Of a DNA stretch of 64,000 bases, positions 14,420 through 22,992 are shown in pieces; positions within the stretch are counted from its first letter, which is position 1; each line of letters begins with the position of its first letter. The notes below the pieces were generated by a model that was not told the origin of the DNA, searched no databases, and saw nothing but the letters and a program-made list of their open reading frames with translations. Location of the stretch: the NCBI GenBank assembly GCA_038257535.1, contig JBBSJE010000007.1, positions 1 through 64,000 of the forward strand, in the 5' to 3' direction. The position numbers and the translations under genes were made by a program. The stretch is from JAGTJU01 sp038257535. Lineage in GTDB: Bacteria; Myxococcota_A; Polyangia; Fen-1088.

Positions 14420-15259
14420 ATGGCGTCTTCGAACGATCATCAAAACACCGATCGCTTGGCGGCCGCGTTTGCGCGCGCCAAAACCGAAGGCCGCACACCG
14501 CTGGTCATTTACCTCACGGCCGGCGATCCCAATGCTGAGGCGAGCTTCGAGCTGGTATTGGCAGCGGCCGATGCGGGCATGGATGTGCTGGAGCTAGGGA
14601 TCCCGTGGAGCGACCCTTCGGCCGATGGTTTGGCGATTCAAGGCGCCATGCTGCGTGCGCTGAACAATGGGGGCGGGCTGTCGGCCACCTTGAAGTTGTG
14701 CGCCCGCATCCGGCAAGCGCGGCCTGCGCTGCCCATCGTTTTGTTTGGTTACGCGAACCCCATCGTCGTGCGCGGCTGCGCGCCGTTTGCCGCCGATGCG
14801 AAAGCGGCCGGTGCCGATGCGGTGCTGTGCGTGGACTGGCCGGCCGATGAAGACAAAGAGTTGCCCGAGGCCCTGCGCGCACAAGGGTTGGGCTTTGTGC
14901 CGTTGTTGGCGCCCACGTCAACGCCCGCGCGGGTGGCCGCCGCTTTGGCGGTGGCGGGCGGGTTTGTGTATTACGTTTCGCTCACCGGCATCACCGGCGC
15001 CAAACTCACCGACTTTTCCGCACCCGCGGCGCATGTAGCGCAGATTCGCGCGGCGGCGCATAACCGCTTGCCGGTTGTGGTGGGCTTTGGCATTGCCACG
15101 CCGCAAGACGCGCGCACGGTTGCAGGTTTTGCCGACGGCGTGGTGGTGGGCAGCGCCGCCGTGCGCTTGATCGAAACCTCGCCCCAAACCGCCAAGGCCG
15201 ACCTGGCTCGGCTCGTCGCGGGGCTCTCAGATGGGCTGCGCGGCGTTGGGTTGGGGTAG
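14420..15259 (+). CDS. trpA: Tryptophan synthase alpha chain
   Basis: 279 aa. The catalytic segment LELGIPWSDPSADGLAIQ carries the Glu and Asp that cleave indole-3-glycerol phosphate; the family norm SDPLADGP is slightly changed. YYVSLTGITGA and the terminal GFGIATPQDAR phosphate-binding region are typical. The start is adjacent to the trpB stop with no gap. Confidence 0.95.
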   Translation: MASSNDHQNTDRLAAAFARAKTEGRTPLVIYLTAGDPNAEASFELVLAAADAGMDVLELGIPWSDPSADGLAIQGAMLRALNNGGGLSATLKLCARIRQARPALPIVLFGYANPIVVRGCAPFAADAKAAGADAVLCVDWPADEDKELPEALRAQGLGFVPLLAPTSTPARVAAALAVAGGFVYYVSLTGITGAKLTDFSAPAAHVAQIRAAAHNRLPVVVGFGIATPQDARTVAGFADGVVVGSAAVRLIETSPQTAKADLARLVAGLSDGLRGVGLG

Positions 15260-15269
15260 AACAAGCGCT

Positions 15270-15599
15270 TTAGTCTTCGAGCGGGCCCACGCGTGTGCGC
15301 ATGTCTTTGACCAAGGACTCACCCAGGTCCAAGGTTATGCGTTCAATTAGAGTGCGTTTGACCATCGAAAGCTCATGCGCCAGCGCCGAGCTTTCTAGCC
15401 GCACGATGAGCGTGCCATCTTTGAGACGCTCGGGGCGCGAGTGCCGCGAAAACAGAGCGCCGGCGGCGCGCTCGTAGGCCATAAACACACGTTGCTCCAA
15501 GCTGCGCTCGCTGCCGCCCAATCGCTCGACCACCTGCGGCAGAAGGTCTGCGAAGCTCACAGGTTCGGGCATGCGCGGGCGGCGTGGCTTCATCGACAT
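15270..15599 (-). CDS. DciA-like DUF721 protein
   Basis: 109 aa. The pattern FADLLPQVVERLG, then LVRLESSALAHELSMVKRTLIERI, is the DUF721 fold. DciA proteins of this family help load the replicative helicase in bacteria lacking DnaC. It is convergent with trpA, 10 nt apart. The DnaC-replacement role is known for some DUF721 proteins and is inferred here. Confidence 0.75.
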   Translation of the reverse strand: MSMKPRRPRMPEPVSFADLLPQVVERLGGSERSLEQRVFMAYERAAGALFSRHSRPERLKDGTLIVRLESSALAHELSMVKRTLIERITLDLGESLVKDMRTRVGPLED

Positions 15600-15839
15600 C
15601 GCTCATACGGCCAGGCTGTGTGTGGTGCAAGCCGAAACTGCGCCGGGCATCCCCCGTTCGGATGAGGGCTTCTGGCCGAACGACAGAAAACCATCGGCTT
15701 GATACGGTGAACACCGTCCCCTGGTGGTGCGCGATGTGGCCATGGTCTGCGAGTTCGCCTTGACAAAGCGACGTTGCAACGCGACCGGTCTCGTGAAGGC
15801 ACCTCGTTTCCTCAGCGACCTAAGAAGTGCAGGTGAACC

Positions 15840-17537
15840 ATGAGAAGCCCCGTTTCAGCGTTGATGTTTTCGCTCCTAGTGGCCTGCAGTGGGGCCGTAC
15901 CCGGTGTTGATGACGATGGGGGAGGGTCCGGAGGCAACCGGCCCGGTGGCCGTGGTGGCGATGGCGTTGCTGCGAATTGCCCGTCGTCAGAGCAGGTGGA
16001 CCCAGGCCCGTCCCCGCTGCGTCGATTGACCAACGCCGAATACAACAACACGGTGGCCGACCTCCTGGGCGACGACAGCGCGCCGGCCAACAGCTTCCCA
16101 AACGATTCGCGCGTGCACGGCTTCGACAATCACGTTTCTACGCAAACGGTGACTTACACCTTGGCCGACTACACGTTCAAAGCGGCCGAGAACTTGGCTG
16201 CCGCCGCCGTTGGCCGCCTTGAGTCGCTTTACGACTGCAATGTGGGGGACACGGGTGAAACGCCCTGTGCGAAAGAGTTCATTGCCGCCTTCGGTCGCCG
16301 CGCCTACCGCCGCCCCCTGGATGATGCCGAGAAAGACAGCCTGTTTGCGCTGTACGAAAAGGGCCGTCAGGGTGGTGGTGACTTTAAAAAGGGCATTCGC
16401 TTTGTGCTCACGCGCATGCTGGCGTCGCCCGCGTTTCTTTATCGCCCTGAGCTGGGGGCGGTGGACGGAGATGACGGCCAAGGCTTCGTGCAACTCACTT
16501 CGTGGGAGGTGGCTTCGCGTCTGTCGTATTTGTTTTGGGGAACCATGCCGGATGGGGCGCTGTTTGAGGCCGCGGACCGCGATGAGCTGAGCTCAAAAGC
16601 GCAGGTGCAGGGCCAAGTTGAACGCATGCTCGCTGACCCCAAGGCCAAGGCAGGTCTGCGCCGTTTTTATTCGGGGTGGTTGAAGCTGGATGCGATCGCG
16701 CAGTCTACGAAAGACGAAAAAATGTTTCCGGGCCATGACACTGTGGTTCCCGCGATGGTGGAAGAAATCCATCGCATGATGGACGACATCCTGTGGGATG
16801 ACGAGGGCACGGTGGACAAGTTATTTACGGCCGATTACACCTTCATCAATCGCGATTTGGCGGCATTCGTCGGCATGAAGGAGGCGGATGCCATGAGCTC
16901 CGATTTCGAGCGCGTCTCGCTTTCACCCAAAGGACCGCCCAGTGCCGGCCAACGCATGGGAATTTTGGCCAGTCCCGGCCTTCTGTCGGCACAGAGCAAG
17001 CCTCAAGAAACGTCACCGTTGCTGCGGGGCCTATTCGTGCTTGAACAGGTCTTGTGCATGGAAATGCCTTTGCCGCCCGCTGGCGTGCCGCCGCTTGAGG
17101 TGTTTGATACCACGGGCTTAACCACGCGCGAGCGATTTGAGAAGCACTCTGAGTCCGCCTGCGCGTCCTGTCACAAATTCATCGACCCGATCGGCTTCGC
17201 GTTTGAAAACTTCGACGCCGCAGGCCGCTTCCGCGACAGCGAAAAAGGCAAGCCCATCAACACCGCAGGCGAGCTTGTCGAGACCGACGTTGATGGTCCC
17301 TTCGACAATTCGGTTGAGCTTTCCCAACGCTTTGCCAGCAGCGAGCGCATTCGCAAATGCGTGGCCACGCAGTGGTTTCGCTTTGCGATGGGACGTGGTG
17401 AAACCGATGAACAAGAACATAGCCTTGAACAATTGGCATGCGGCTTCTCGCAAGATTCACCGATCAAATCGATGCTGGCTAGTTTCGCTGAAACCGACGC
17501 CTTCCGTTACCGCAGCACAGAAGGGATTGCACGATGA
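15840..17537 (+). CDS. DUF1592/DUF1588-family exported lipoprotein
   Basis: 565 aa. Lipoprotein signal with lipobox LVAC (Cys16), then a Gly-rich linker (about residues 25-45). The core follows the domain order seen in planctomycete and myxobacterial proteins: RRLTNAEYNNTVADLLG (DUF1587), FGRRAYRRPLDDAE (DUF1595), long DUF1592, then CASCHKFIDPIGFAFENFD (DUF1588) and a DUF1585 end. The CxxCH could bind haem or metal. A ribosome site (AGGTGA) precedes the ATG. The following Tat-exported DUF1552 gene overlaps by ATGA; this pair is recurrent, and its function is unknown. Confidence 0.88.
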   Translation: MRSPVSALMFSLLVACSGAVPGVDDDGGGSGGNRPGGRGGDGVAANCPSSEQVDPGPSPLRRLTNAEYNNTVADLLGDDSAPANSFPNDSRVHGFDNHVSTQTVTYTLADYTFKAAENLAAAAVGRLESLYDCNVGDTGETPCAKEFIAAFGRRAYRRPLDDAEKDSLFALYEKGRQGGGDFKKGIRFVLTRMLASPAFLYRPELGAVDGDDGQGFVQLTSWEVASRLSYLFWGTMPDGALFEAADRDELSSKAQVQGQVERMLADPKAKAGLRRFYSGWLKLDAIAQSTKDEKMFPGHDTVVPAMVEEIHRMMDDILWDDEGTVDKLFTADYTFINRDLAAFVGMKEADAMSSDFERVSLSPKGPPSAGQRMGILASPGLLSAQSKPQETSPLLRGLFVLEQVLCMEMPLPPAGVPPLEVFDTTGLTTRERFEKHSESACASCHKFIDPIGFAFENFDAAGRFRDSEKGKPINTAGELVETDVDGPFDNSVELSQRFASSERIRKCVATQWFRFAMGRGETDEQEHSLEQLACGFSQDSPIKSMLASFAETDAFRYRSTEGIAR

Positions 17538-18913
17538 AAGCCATCAATCGCCGAACGGTTTTGCGTGGGTTGGGCGGCGCCGCCATTCCATTGCCATGGC
17601 TTGACATCATGGCGCGTTCCCAAACGGCGCAGGCACAGGCCAGCTCGAAAACCGGCCCCAACGGTGCGCCCAAGCGCTTCATCATGTTCTTTACGCCGTG
17701 CGGGCAGGGCGCGGAGTGGATTCGTTGTAAAAACGATTCACAAGGCAAGCTTGTGCTAACGGCGCCGCTCAAACCTTTGGAGCGGCATGGGCAAAGTTTG
17801 CTGATGCTAGACGGCATCAACAACAAAAGCGCTTTGTCCGACAGCGCAGGGATCGATCCCGGGCATCACAAACCTATGGTGAATCTGAGCACCTGCATGC
17901 CTTCCAGTGGCGGCTCGGGTGGCGGCATATCCATCGATCAGGCGATTGCCAAAGAGATCTCCCAGGGTACGAAATTTCCGTCGGTGCAGCTGTCCGTGCA
18001 GCCCAAGAGCGGATACTTGGGCACGCTTTCGTTTAGCGGTCCCAAGATTCCGATTTTGGGGGTTTCCAACCCTACCTTGGCTTTCAGTCGGCTGTTTTCA
18101 GACGCGCAAACCACGCCCACGACCTTCGAATCAACCAGCGCCGAGCGCAAATCCATTCTCGATGGCATTAAAGACGATTACGCGGCTTTGTCGGGGCGCC
18201 TGAGCGGTGAGGACAAGCTAAAGATTGAATCGCATCTTGAAGGCATTCGCGAAGTGGAAACCCGTTTGGCTTCTTCAACGGGCGGCGGCGGGGGCGGCGG
18301 CAACACCTGCAAAGCCACAGCGCCGGGAGCCAACGCCGCGGGCGCCGAGGGGCTTATTCTGGCCGGCGACGCCCATATGAAACTGCTGTCCACAGCGCTG
18401 GCCTGCGATCTGACGCGGGTGGCTTCCTTGGTGTACCAGGGCTCAGGCGGCAACGTGCAGCTGCCAGGTTTTGCCAAAGGCATTCACGACGCCTCTCACG
18501 ATTATGGTCCCGCGGGGTGGCCGCTGCGCAACAAGTACACAGAATGGTTTGCGGGCCGCTTTGCCACTTTCCTGGATCAGCTCAAGGCCGTAGACGAAGG
18601 CGGGCGTTCGTTGCTGGACAACACAGTTGTGTACTGGTGCTCGGAACACGGTGCTGGCAACCACAATTACGACTGGATGACCATGATGGTGGCGGGAAGT
18701 GGCGGCGGATACTTCAAAACCGGCCGCCAGATCTCGTATCCCAATCAAACCAACGGACTCGAATACATACAACACAACGCGGGCTCAGACAAAGCCACAG
18801 GCCCAAGCCAAGCTGACCTTTACGTTTCCTTCATGAACGCGATGGGCATTCCCGCCAAGACGTTTGGCGTGGCCAGCCAGTGTCGCGGCCCCCTGCCTGG
18901 ATTGACGGGCTAG
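17534..18913 (+). CDS. DUF1552 protein with Tat signal
   Basis: 459 aa. The N-terminus NRRTVLRGLGGAAIPLPWL is a twin-arginine signal, so the protein should be exported folded. The body is the DUF1552 family, related to the sulfatase/alkaline-phosphatase-like DUF1501 group. Motifs include FIMFFTPCGQGAEW, VVYWCSEHGAGNHNYDW and HDASHDYG, which look like metal-site loops. A poly-Gly tract lies near residue 250. It overlaps the DUF1592 gene by 4 nt, and the two presumably form one exported system. The substrate is not known. Confidence 0.88.
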   Translation: MKAINRRTVLRGLGGAAIPLPWLDIMARSQTAQAQASSKTGPNGAPKRFIMFFTPCGQGAEWIRCKNDSQGKLVLTAPLKPLERHGQSLLMLDGINNKSALSDSAGIDPGHHKPMVNLSTCMPSSGGSGGGISIDQAIAKEISQGTKFPSVQLSVQPKSGYLGTLSFSGPKIPILGVSNPTLAFSRLFSDAQTTPTTFESTSAERKSILDGIKDDYAALSGRLSGEDKLKIESHLEGIREVETRLASSTGGGGGGGNTCKATAPGANAAGAEGLILAGDAHMKLLSTALACDLTRVASLVYQGSGGNVQLPGFAKGIHDASHDYGPAGWPLRNKYTEWFAGRFATFLDQLKAVDEGGRSLLDNTVVYWCSEHGAGNHNYDWMTMMVAGSGGGYFKTGRQISYPNQTNGLEYIQHNAGSDKATGPSQADLYVSFMNAMGIPAKTFGVASQCRGPLPGLTG

Positions 18914-18926
18914 CAGGCTTGGTGAT

Positions 18927-18960
18927 GCGCCGTTGCGGTTGGCAGCGGCGCAGTGGTTTT
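18927..18960 (+). terminator. Rho-independent terminator after the DUF1592/DUF1552 pair
   Basis: The stem GCGCCGTTGC / GCAGCGGCGC (18927-18936 with 18942-18951) pairs over 10 bp with one G-T wobble around a 5-nt loop. It is followed by a short T tract (18957-18960). It lies between convergent genes. Confidence 0.65.
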
Positions 18961-18991
18961 GCAAGCGGTCGCCCTTAGACCGCGGGCGCTA

Positions 18992-20095
18992 TCAAGGCGT
19001 GGGGCAACCGATCGGCTCTTTGCTGATCACCACGTCATCTATCCAAACCGTGCGCTGCTCCGCCAAGGTGTGCCAATACTGAAACCCCACGCTTAAGTTT
19101 GTCAGCTGCGGAACGAACCACGGCGTGGCTTGCGTTCCCCCCAAGCATCCGCGGCCCTTGTCGCCAGAGGGGATTTTCGTGAAGCTGAGCTTGGCGCCCA
19201 CCATTGCATCGATTGTAACTTTGTGCGTGTGAGTGGCCGAATCCATATGCCATTCCAGGCAGGTCCATTTGCCCACCGGAAGTTTGTGTGACGTGTGATT
19301 CCAACAATCCAACTTGCCCTCCGCGCCACCAGTGGTGGCCATGATGCTCTGCAGGCCAGAATCAGGGCTTTTCGCCCAACCGCCTACGCCAAGCCGGGGG
19401 CCCGTGCGCATGATCCCGCTGTCAGGGGGAAACGCGCCCAAAGCACGCATCACATTCCAATGAAATGGGCTTGCCCCCATGGGAACGTCGTCGAAATACA
19501 CCATCATGCGGGCGTGAATGCGCGCCGCGGGGAAGATGTCATCGCGCAGCGTGGTCAACATTTGGTCGCTTGAAGCGCCGGGTGTCACAGTGATCTTCAA
19601 AGACTTGCTTCCCGAGTGCGCGCGGCTGTCATCCACGCGCAGGTTTTGCGAACCGCTGGCCAACCGCCAATTGGCCCCGGGCGTGGAGCTGACGGGCGTG
19701 GTTCCCACGGTGTAGTCCTCGAACGAATCGCAAAACGGATGACCTCCGCACTTCGAGACATCCGCGCCCCCGCTGCCGCCCGAACTTGATCCCGCGTGGC
19801 CGCCTGATGCCCCCACATCCGCGTTGCCGCCGCCCTGGCCCGCGTCCTCTGGCGCGCCCGCTTGACCGCCCGCTTCGCTGCCGCCTTGGGGCCCGACGCC
19901 GCCTGCGCTTCCGCCTTCGCCATCATCCGGGGCTTCGCCGGCTTGTCCACCGCCAGCGGCATCGTCGTCGTTGACGCCCGAAGAAGCGGTGCAAGCCGCA
20001 AACGCGACCGCCACTGAAAACAAAGCGACAGGCCATGGCCTGGACGCGTGGCTGGGGAGACTCGTACGGCTGGTGCTGCTTGCCGATACACTCAT
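18992..20095 (-). CDS. Gly/Ser-rich lipoprotein with Cip1-like lectin-fold domain
   Basis: 367 aa. Lipobox FAAC after a hydrophobic core, then about 110 residues of Gly/Ala/Ser/Glu linker, then a roughly 220-residue jelly-roll-like domain. Recognisable pieces are FCDSFEDY, VDDSRAHSGSKSLKI, MGASPFHWNVM, GKWTCLEWHMDS and the end VWIDDVVISKEPIGC. These match Cip1-like/polysaccharide-lyase-like domains found in Polyangiales lipoproteins. Carbohydrate binding or cleavage at the cell surface is likely. The start at 20095 was chosen because the signal peptide begins there. The gene at 20280 is a paralogue. Confidence 0.75.
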   Translation of the reverse strand: MSVSASSTSRTSLPSHASRPWPVALFSVAVAFAACTASSGVNDDDAAGGGQAGEAPDDGEGGSAGGVGPQGGSEAGGQAGAPEDAGQGGGNADVGASGGHAGSSSGGSGGADVSKCGGHPFCDSFEDYTVGTTPVSSTPGANWRLASGSQNLRVDDSRAHSGSKSLKITVTPGASSDQMLTTLRDDIFPAARIHARMMVYFDDVPMGASPFHWNVMRALGAFPPDSGIMRTGPRLGVGGWAKSPDSGLQSIMATTGGAEGKLDCWNHTSHKLPVGKWTCLEWHMDSATHTHKVTIDAMVGAKLSFTKIPSGDKGRGCLGGTQATPWFVPQLTNLSVGFQYWHTLAEQRTVWIDDVVISKEPIGCPTP

Positions 20096-20279
20096 GAGGT
20101 AAACCCCTTTGATCCGGCGCGAGGGACACGCCGATGAAAAGATCTGTGATACGCCAAACAGGTGACGTTGTCGTTCCGGCAAACGGCTTCGCCCATTCGG
20201 CGCGCGGGAGCAACCTTGGATCTATCGACACTTTCGCTGAGCCCCTGAAGCCAATACAGGCCGCGGGATCACGTCCGTG

Positions 20280-21830
20280 TCATTGCGGGGCAGGGCAACC
20301 CACCGCAGATTTGCTGACAACCACGTCGTCAATCCAAAGATTGCGGCTCAAATCCGAAGCGTGCCATTGCGTGTAGCCCAGCTTGAACTCATCGATCGGT
20401 GGCACGAACCAGCTTGTGCCCGGGGGAAACTTGAGGCAGCCGTTGCTGGCCTGAGGCTTTTCTACATAACTAAGCTCAAGTGCCGGTTGCCCATCGATCA
20501 GAAGCTTTTGCGTGTGCGTTGCGGAATCCAAGGACCATTCAAGGCACACCCATGTCTTCGTGGGGATCTCCTGCGCGGCGTGGTTCCAGCAATCCATAAA
20601 TCCCTCGGTGCCGTGTGCGCCCATGACGTTTTGCATCCCACCTACTCTGGATTTGTACCACCCACCGACGCCGAAAGTCGCTTTGGCGCGTGTCTGTTGC
20701 GCGGTTTGCGGGAAGGCCCCTGACATCTGCATGAACGACCAGTGAAATGGGCTTGCTCCCATGGGTGGCCCGTCGAGGTAAAACATGATGCGTGCGTGAA
20801 GTTGCGTCGCCGGAAACAGCGCCTTGTCCACCAGCTTCAGCAGCGCGGCGGCGTTGCCGCCTTTGGTGACCGGAATCTTGATGTGCAGCGATTGTTTGCC
20901 CGAAAACGATCGCGAATCGTCTACGCGTGCCATGTCGGTGGATCCGCCGCCGACCTGCCACATCGCCAGCGTTGATGTCGCGTTAGACATGGGGCCCAGC
21001 GGATAAGCCTCAAACGAATCGCGCACAACGGCCGCGCTGGTTTCTGCATTTGCGGAAAGGCTGTCAATCGGCATGCCCGCGCGCGCCACGGCCAATTGAT
21101 CCACACCCATGCATGAGCTTCGACCCGCAACATAAAACGCGTGAACGCCTGCCGTCAGCTCAGCGGCTGGCCCTTGGCTCCAGGTGAATTGCCCCGCGGG
21201 GCCAAACCCCGCACGTTTTATCGGTGTCTGTTGTCCGATGAGCCCCGCCCACAGATCGTTGTCACCGTCTTTGAGCCGATGGGATGTGCGAATGAATAGT
21301 TGGTAGCGTCCTGGCGCCGCTTCGGGCACCCGAAACTTGATCACCAACCAATCTTGATGTTGGCCTTGCCGGGTGGTGGGTGCGGGATCTTCAAGGTTTT
21401 CTTCGCCCGTGCAGTGGCCGCCTGTCCACATTACGAAGCGTGTGCCCTTGGCGTCGGGAGCGAATTGCGGAAAGCCTTCAACTTCCCCCGCCTGCCAGTT
21501 GCGGCTGTCAGCGCCCGCCAGCGCCTCGGCTTCCACGACGACGAAACCTTTCGCAGGATCAATGTTCAAAACCGGTCCTGCCAGAGCGTTCACAGAGATC
21601 TGCGCGGGATTGGAGCCTGAAGGACACAAGTGCCTGCTTGTGATCTTGGACAGATTCTCAAGCTCACAACGCAGCGGCGGTGGTGTCAAAAGCTCTTGGG
21701 AGGTTGAGCTTGCGGCTGGCCTGGGTGCCATGGGGGCGGGCGCAAGCCGGGCGCAAGCCATCATGGAGGCCATGCATGTCAGCAGCAAAGCGAACGTCTT
21801 GTGGTACTGGGCTTGTCGGTGATTGGACAT
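20280..21830 (-). CDS. Lipoprotein with N-terminal beta-sandwich and Cip1-like C-terminal domain
   Basis: 516 aa. Lipobox MMAC (Cys26). Residues about 85-250 look like a carbohydrate-binding-module-type beta-sandwich (VVEAEALAGADSRNWQ, YQLFIRTSHRLKDGDNDLW, AGVHAFYVAGRSS). The C-terminal 230 residues parallel the neighbour at 18992: VDDSRSFSGKQSLHIKI, MGASPFHWSFMQM, TWVCLEWSLDS, WIDDVVVSKSAVGC. The pair is a tandem duplication with different N-terminal parts. It is predicted to be a surface polysaccharide-binding or -degrading protein; catalytic residues cannot be assigned. Confidence 0.75.
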   Translation of the reverse strand: MSNHRQAQYHKTFALLLTCMASMMACARLAPAPMAPRPAASSTSQELLTPPPLRCELENLSKITSRHLCPSGSNPAQISVNALAGPVLNIDPAKGFVVVEAEALAGADSRNWQAGEVEGFPQFAPDAKGTRFVMWTGGHCTGEENLEDPAPTTRQGQHQDWLVIKFRVPEAAPGRYQLFIRTSHRLKDGDNDLWAGLIGQQTPIKRAGFGPAGQFTWSQGPAAELTAGVHAFYVAGRSSCMGVDQLAVARAGMPIDSLSANAETSAAVVRDSFEAYPLGPMSNATSTLAMWQVGGGSTDMARVDDSRSFSGKQSLHIKIPVTKGGNAAALLKLVDKALFPATQLHARIMFYLDGPPMGASPFHWSFMQMSGAFPQTAQQTRAKATFGVGGWYKSRVGGMQNVMGAHGTEGFMDCWNHAAQEIPTKTWVCLEWSLDSATHTQKLLIDGQPALELSYVEKPQASNGCLKFPPGTSWFVPPIDEFKLGYTQWHASDLSRNLWIDDVVVSKSAVGCPAPQ

Positions 21831-21923
21831 GAGGCCAGCCAGTTTAGTCGTGGCTCCGCGGTCCGAACATGAGAAAGATGTCCGAAGATTTGCGATGTGT
21901 GGCCGCCGATCGCCTGGCCGCTT

Positions 21924-22409
21924 CTATCCGCGTTTCAAAGGGCCCGGTTGTGGTTTTGCCGTAGCTGGGGGCCTGTCTTGCGCGAGCCACAATTGAATTA
22001 GCTTTGGACCCCGGGGCAAAAAATCAGCCAAGGTTTGTTGATCAAGCACCTCAAAGAACGCGCGTTGGGCGCGAATCAAAGTGCCCTTCAGTCCACACGC
22101 GGGTGAAATCGGGCACGTGTTTGTTTCGTCATCAAAGCACTCCACCAAGTTCAAATGCGGTTCAGCTTTGCGGACCATCGCGCCGATGTTGATCTGGTCG
22201 GGCGCCATCGCAAGCGTCAATCCGCCCTTGCGGCCTCGCACCGACTGCACAACCTTGGCTTCGACCAAAAATTGCACCACCTTAAAAAGATGGTGATGAG
22301 AGATCCCGTAGGCCTGCGCCACCTCATCAACGGGCACCAAGCGTCCCGGGTGGGTGGCCAAGTAAAGCGCCACCCGCAAGCTGTAGTCGGAGAACAACGT
22401 CAATTGCAT
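21924..22409 (-). CDS. nsrR: Rrf2-family regulator, NsrR type
   Basis: 161 aa. An N-terminal winged helix (MQLTLFSDYSLRVALYLATHP) is followed by the iron-sulfur loop. Cys91, Cys99 and Cys105 together with Asp8 match the four [4Fe-4S] ligands known for Streptomyces NsrR. The protein should sense nitric oxide by cluster loss and derepress NO-detoxification genes. It is divergent from ridA with about 180 nt between; no NO-detoxification gene is adjacent. Confidence 0.88.
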   Translation of the reverse strand: MQLTLFSDYSLRVALYLATHPGRLVPVDEVAQAYGISHHHLFKVVQFLVEAKVVQSVRGRKGGLTLAMAPDQINIGAMVRKAEPHLNLVECFDDETNTCPISPACGLKGTLIRAQRAFFEVLDQQTLADFLPRGPKLIQLWLAQDRPPATAKPQPGPLKRG

Positions 22410-22592
22410 GAAACTCTTTTCTTCTGCCGCGGATAGAGCGCCATAGCCAGCCGGAAATCGTTGCCAGCCTAAGTCCGGGGGAGCGTGGCTTTTCAGCCCG
22501 ACCCGCCCACAACGTCGGCCAGACGTTTCCCTTGCGGCGTTTCGCGCGGTTTTCGGGATGCGGCAGCAGCAAAGGCGCTATGCTGCGCGGCT

Positions 22593-22982
22593 ATGTCGAC
22601 TGCCTCGGTGTCCACCCAGAACGCGCCCGCCGCCATCGGTCCCTACGTGCAAGCCAAAGTGGCCGAAGGCAGCCGCCTGGTGTTTTGTTCTGGCCAAATT
22701 CCGCTTGATCCCACCACCGGGGGCTTCGTGGGGCAAGGTGATGTGGTGGCGCAAACGCATCAAGTCATGAAGAACTTGTCGGCCGTTCTCGAGGCCGCGG
22801 GCGTGGGCTGGGCGCACGTGGTGAAGACCACGATCTATTTGGTAGATATGGCCGACTTTGCCGCTGTGAATGAGGTTTATGCTTCGTACCTCGCAAAGGA
22901 GCCGCCGGCCCGCGCCACGGTGCAGGTGGCGGCGCTGCCCAAGGCCGCGCGGGTGGAAATCGACGCCGTGGCCGTGATTTAG
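22593..22982 (+). CDS. ridA: RidA-family enamine/imine deaminase
   Basis: 129 aa. Typical RidA sequence with IGPYVQA, FCSGQIPLDPTTG and the substrate-binding Arg in PPARATVQVAALP. It hydrolyses reactive 2-aminoacrylate and other enamines released by PLP enzymes. The ATG at 22593 lies 8 nt after TATGCT (22579-22584), so the start is probably leaderless; in-frame upstream codons lie before that promoter. The next gene begins 10 nt after its stop. Confidence 0.93.
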   Translation: MSTASVSTQNAPAAIGPYVQAKVAEGSRLVFCSGQIPLDPTTGGFVGQGDVVAQTHQVMKNLSAVLEAAGVGWAHVVKTTIYLVDMADFAAVNEVYASYLAKEPPARATVQVAALPKAARVEIDAVAVI

Positions 22983-22992
22983 AGGCAGCCGC

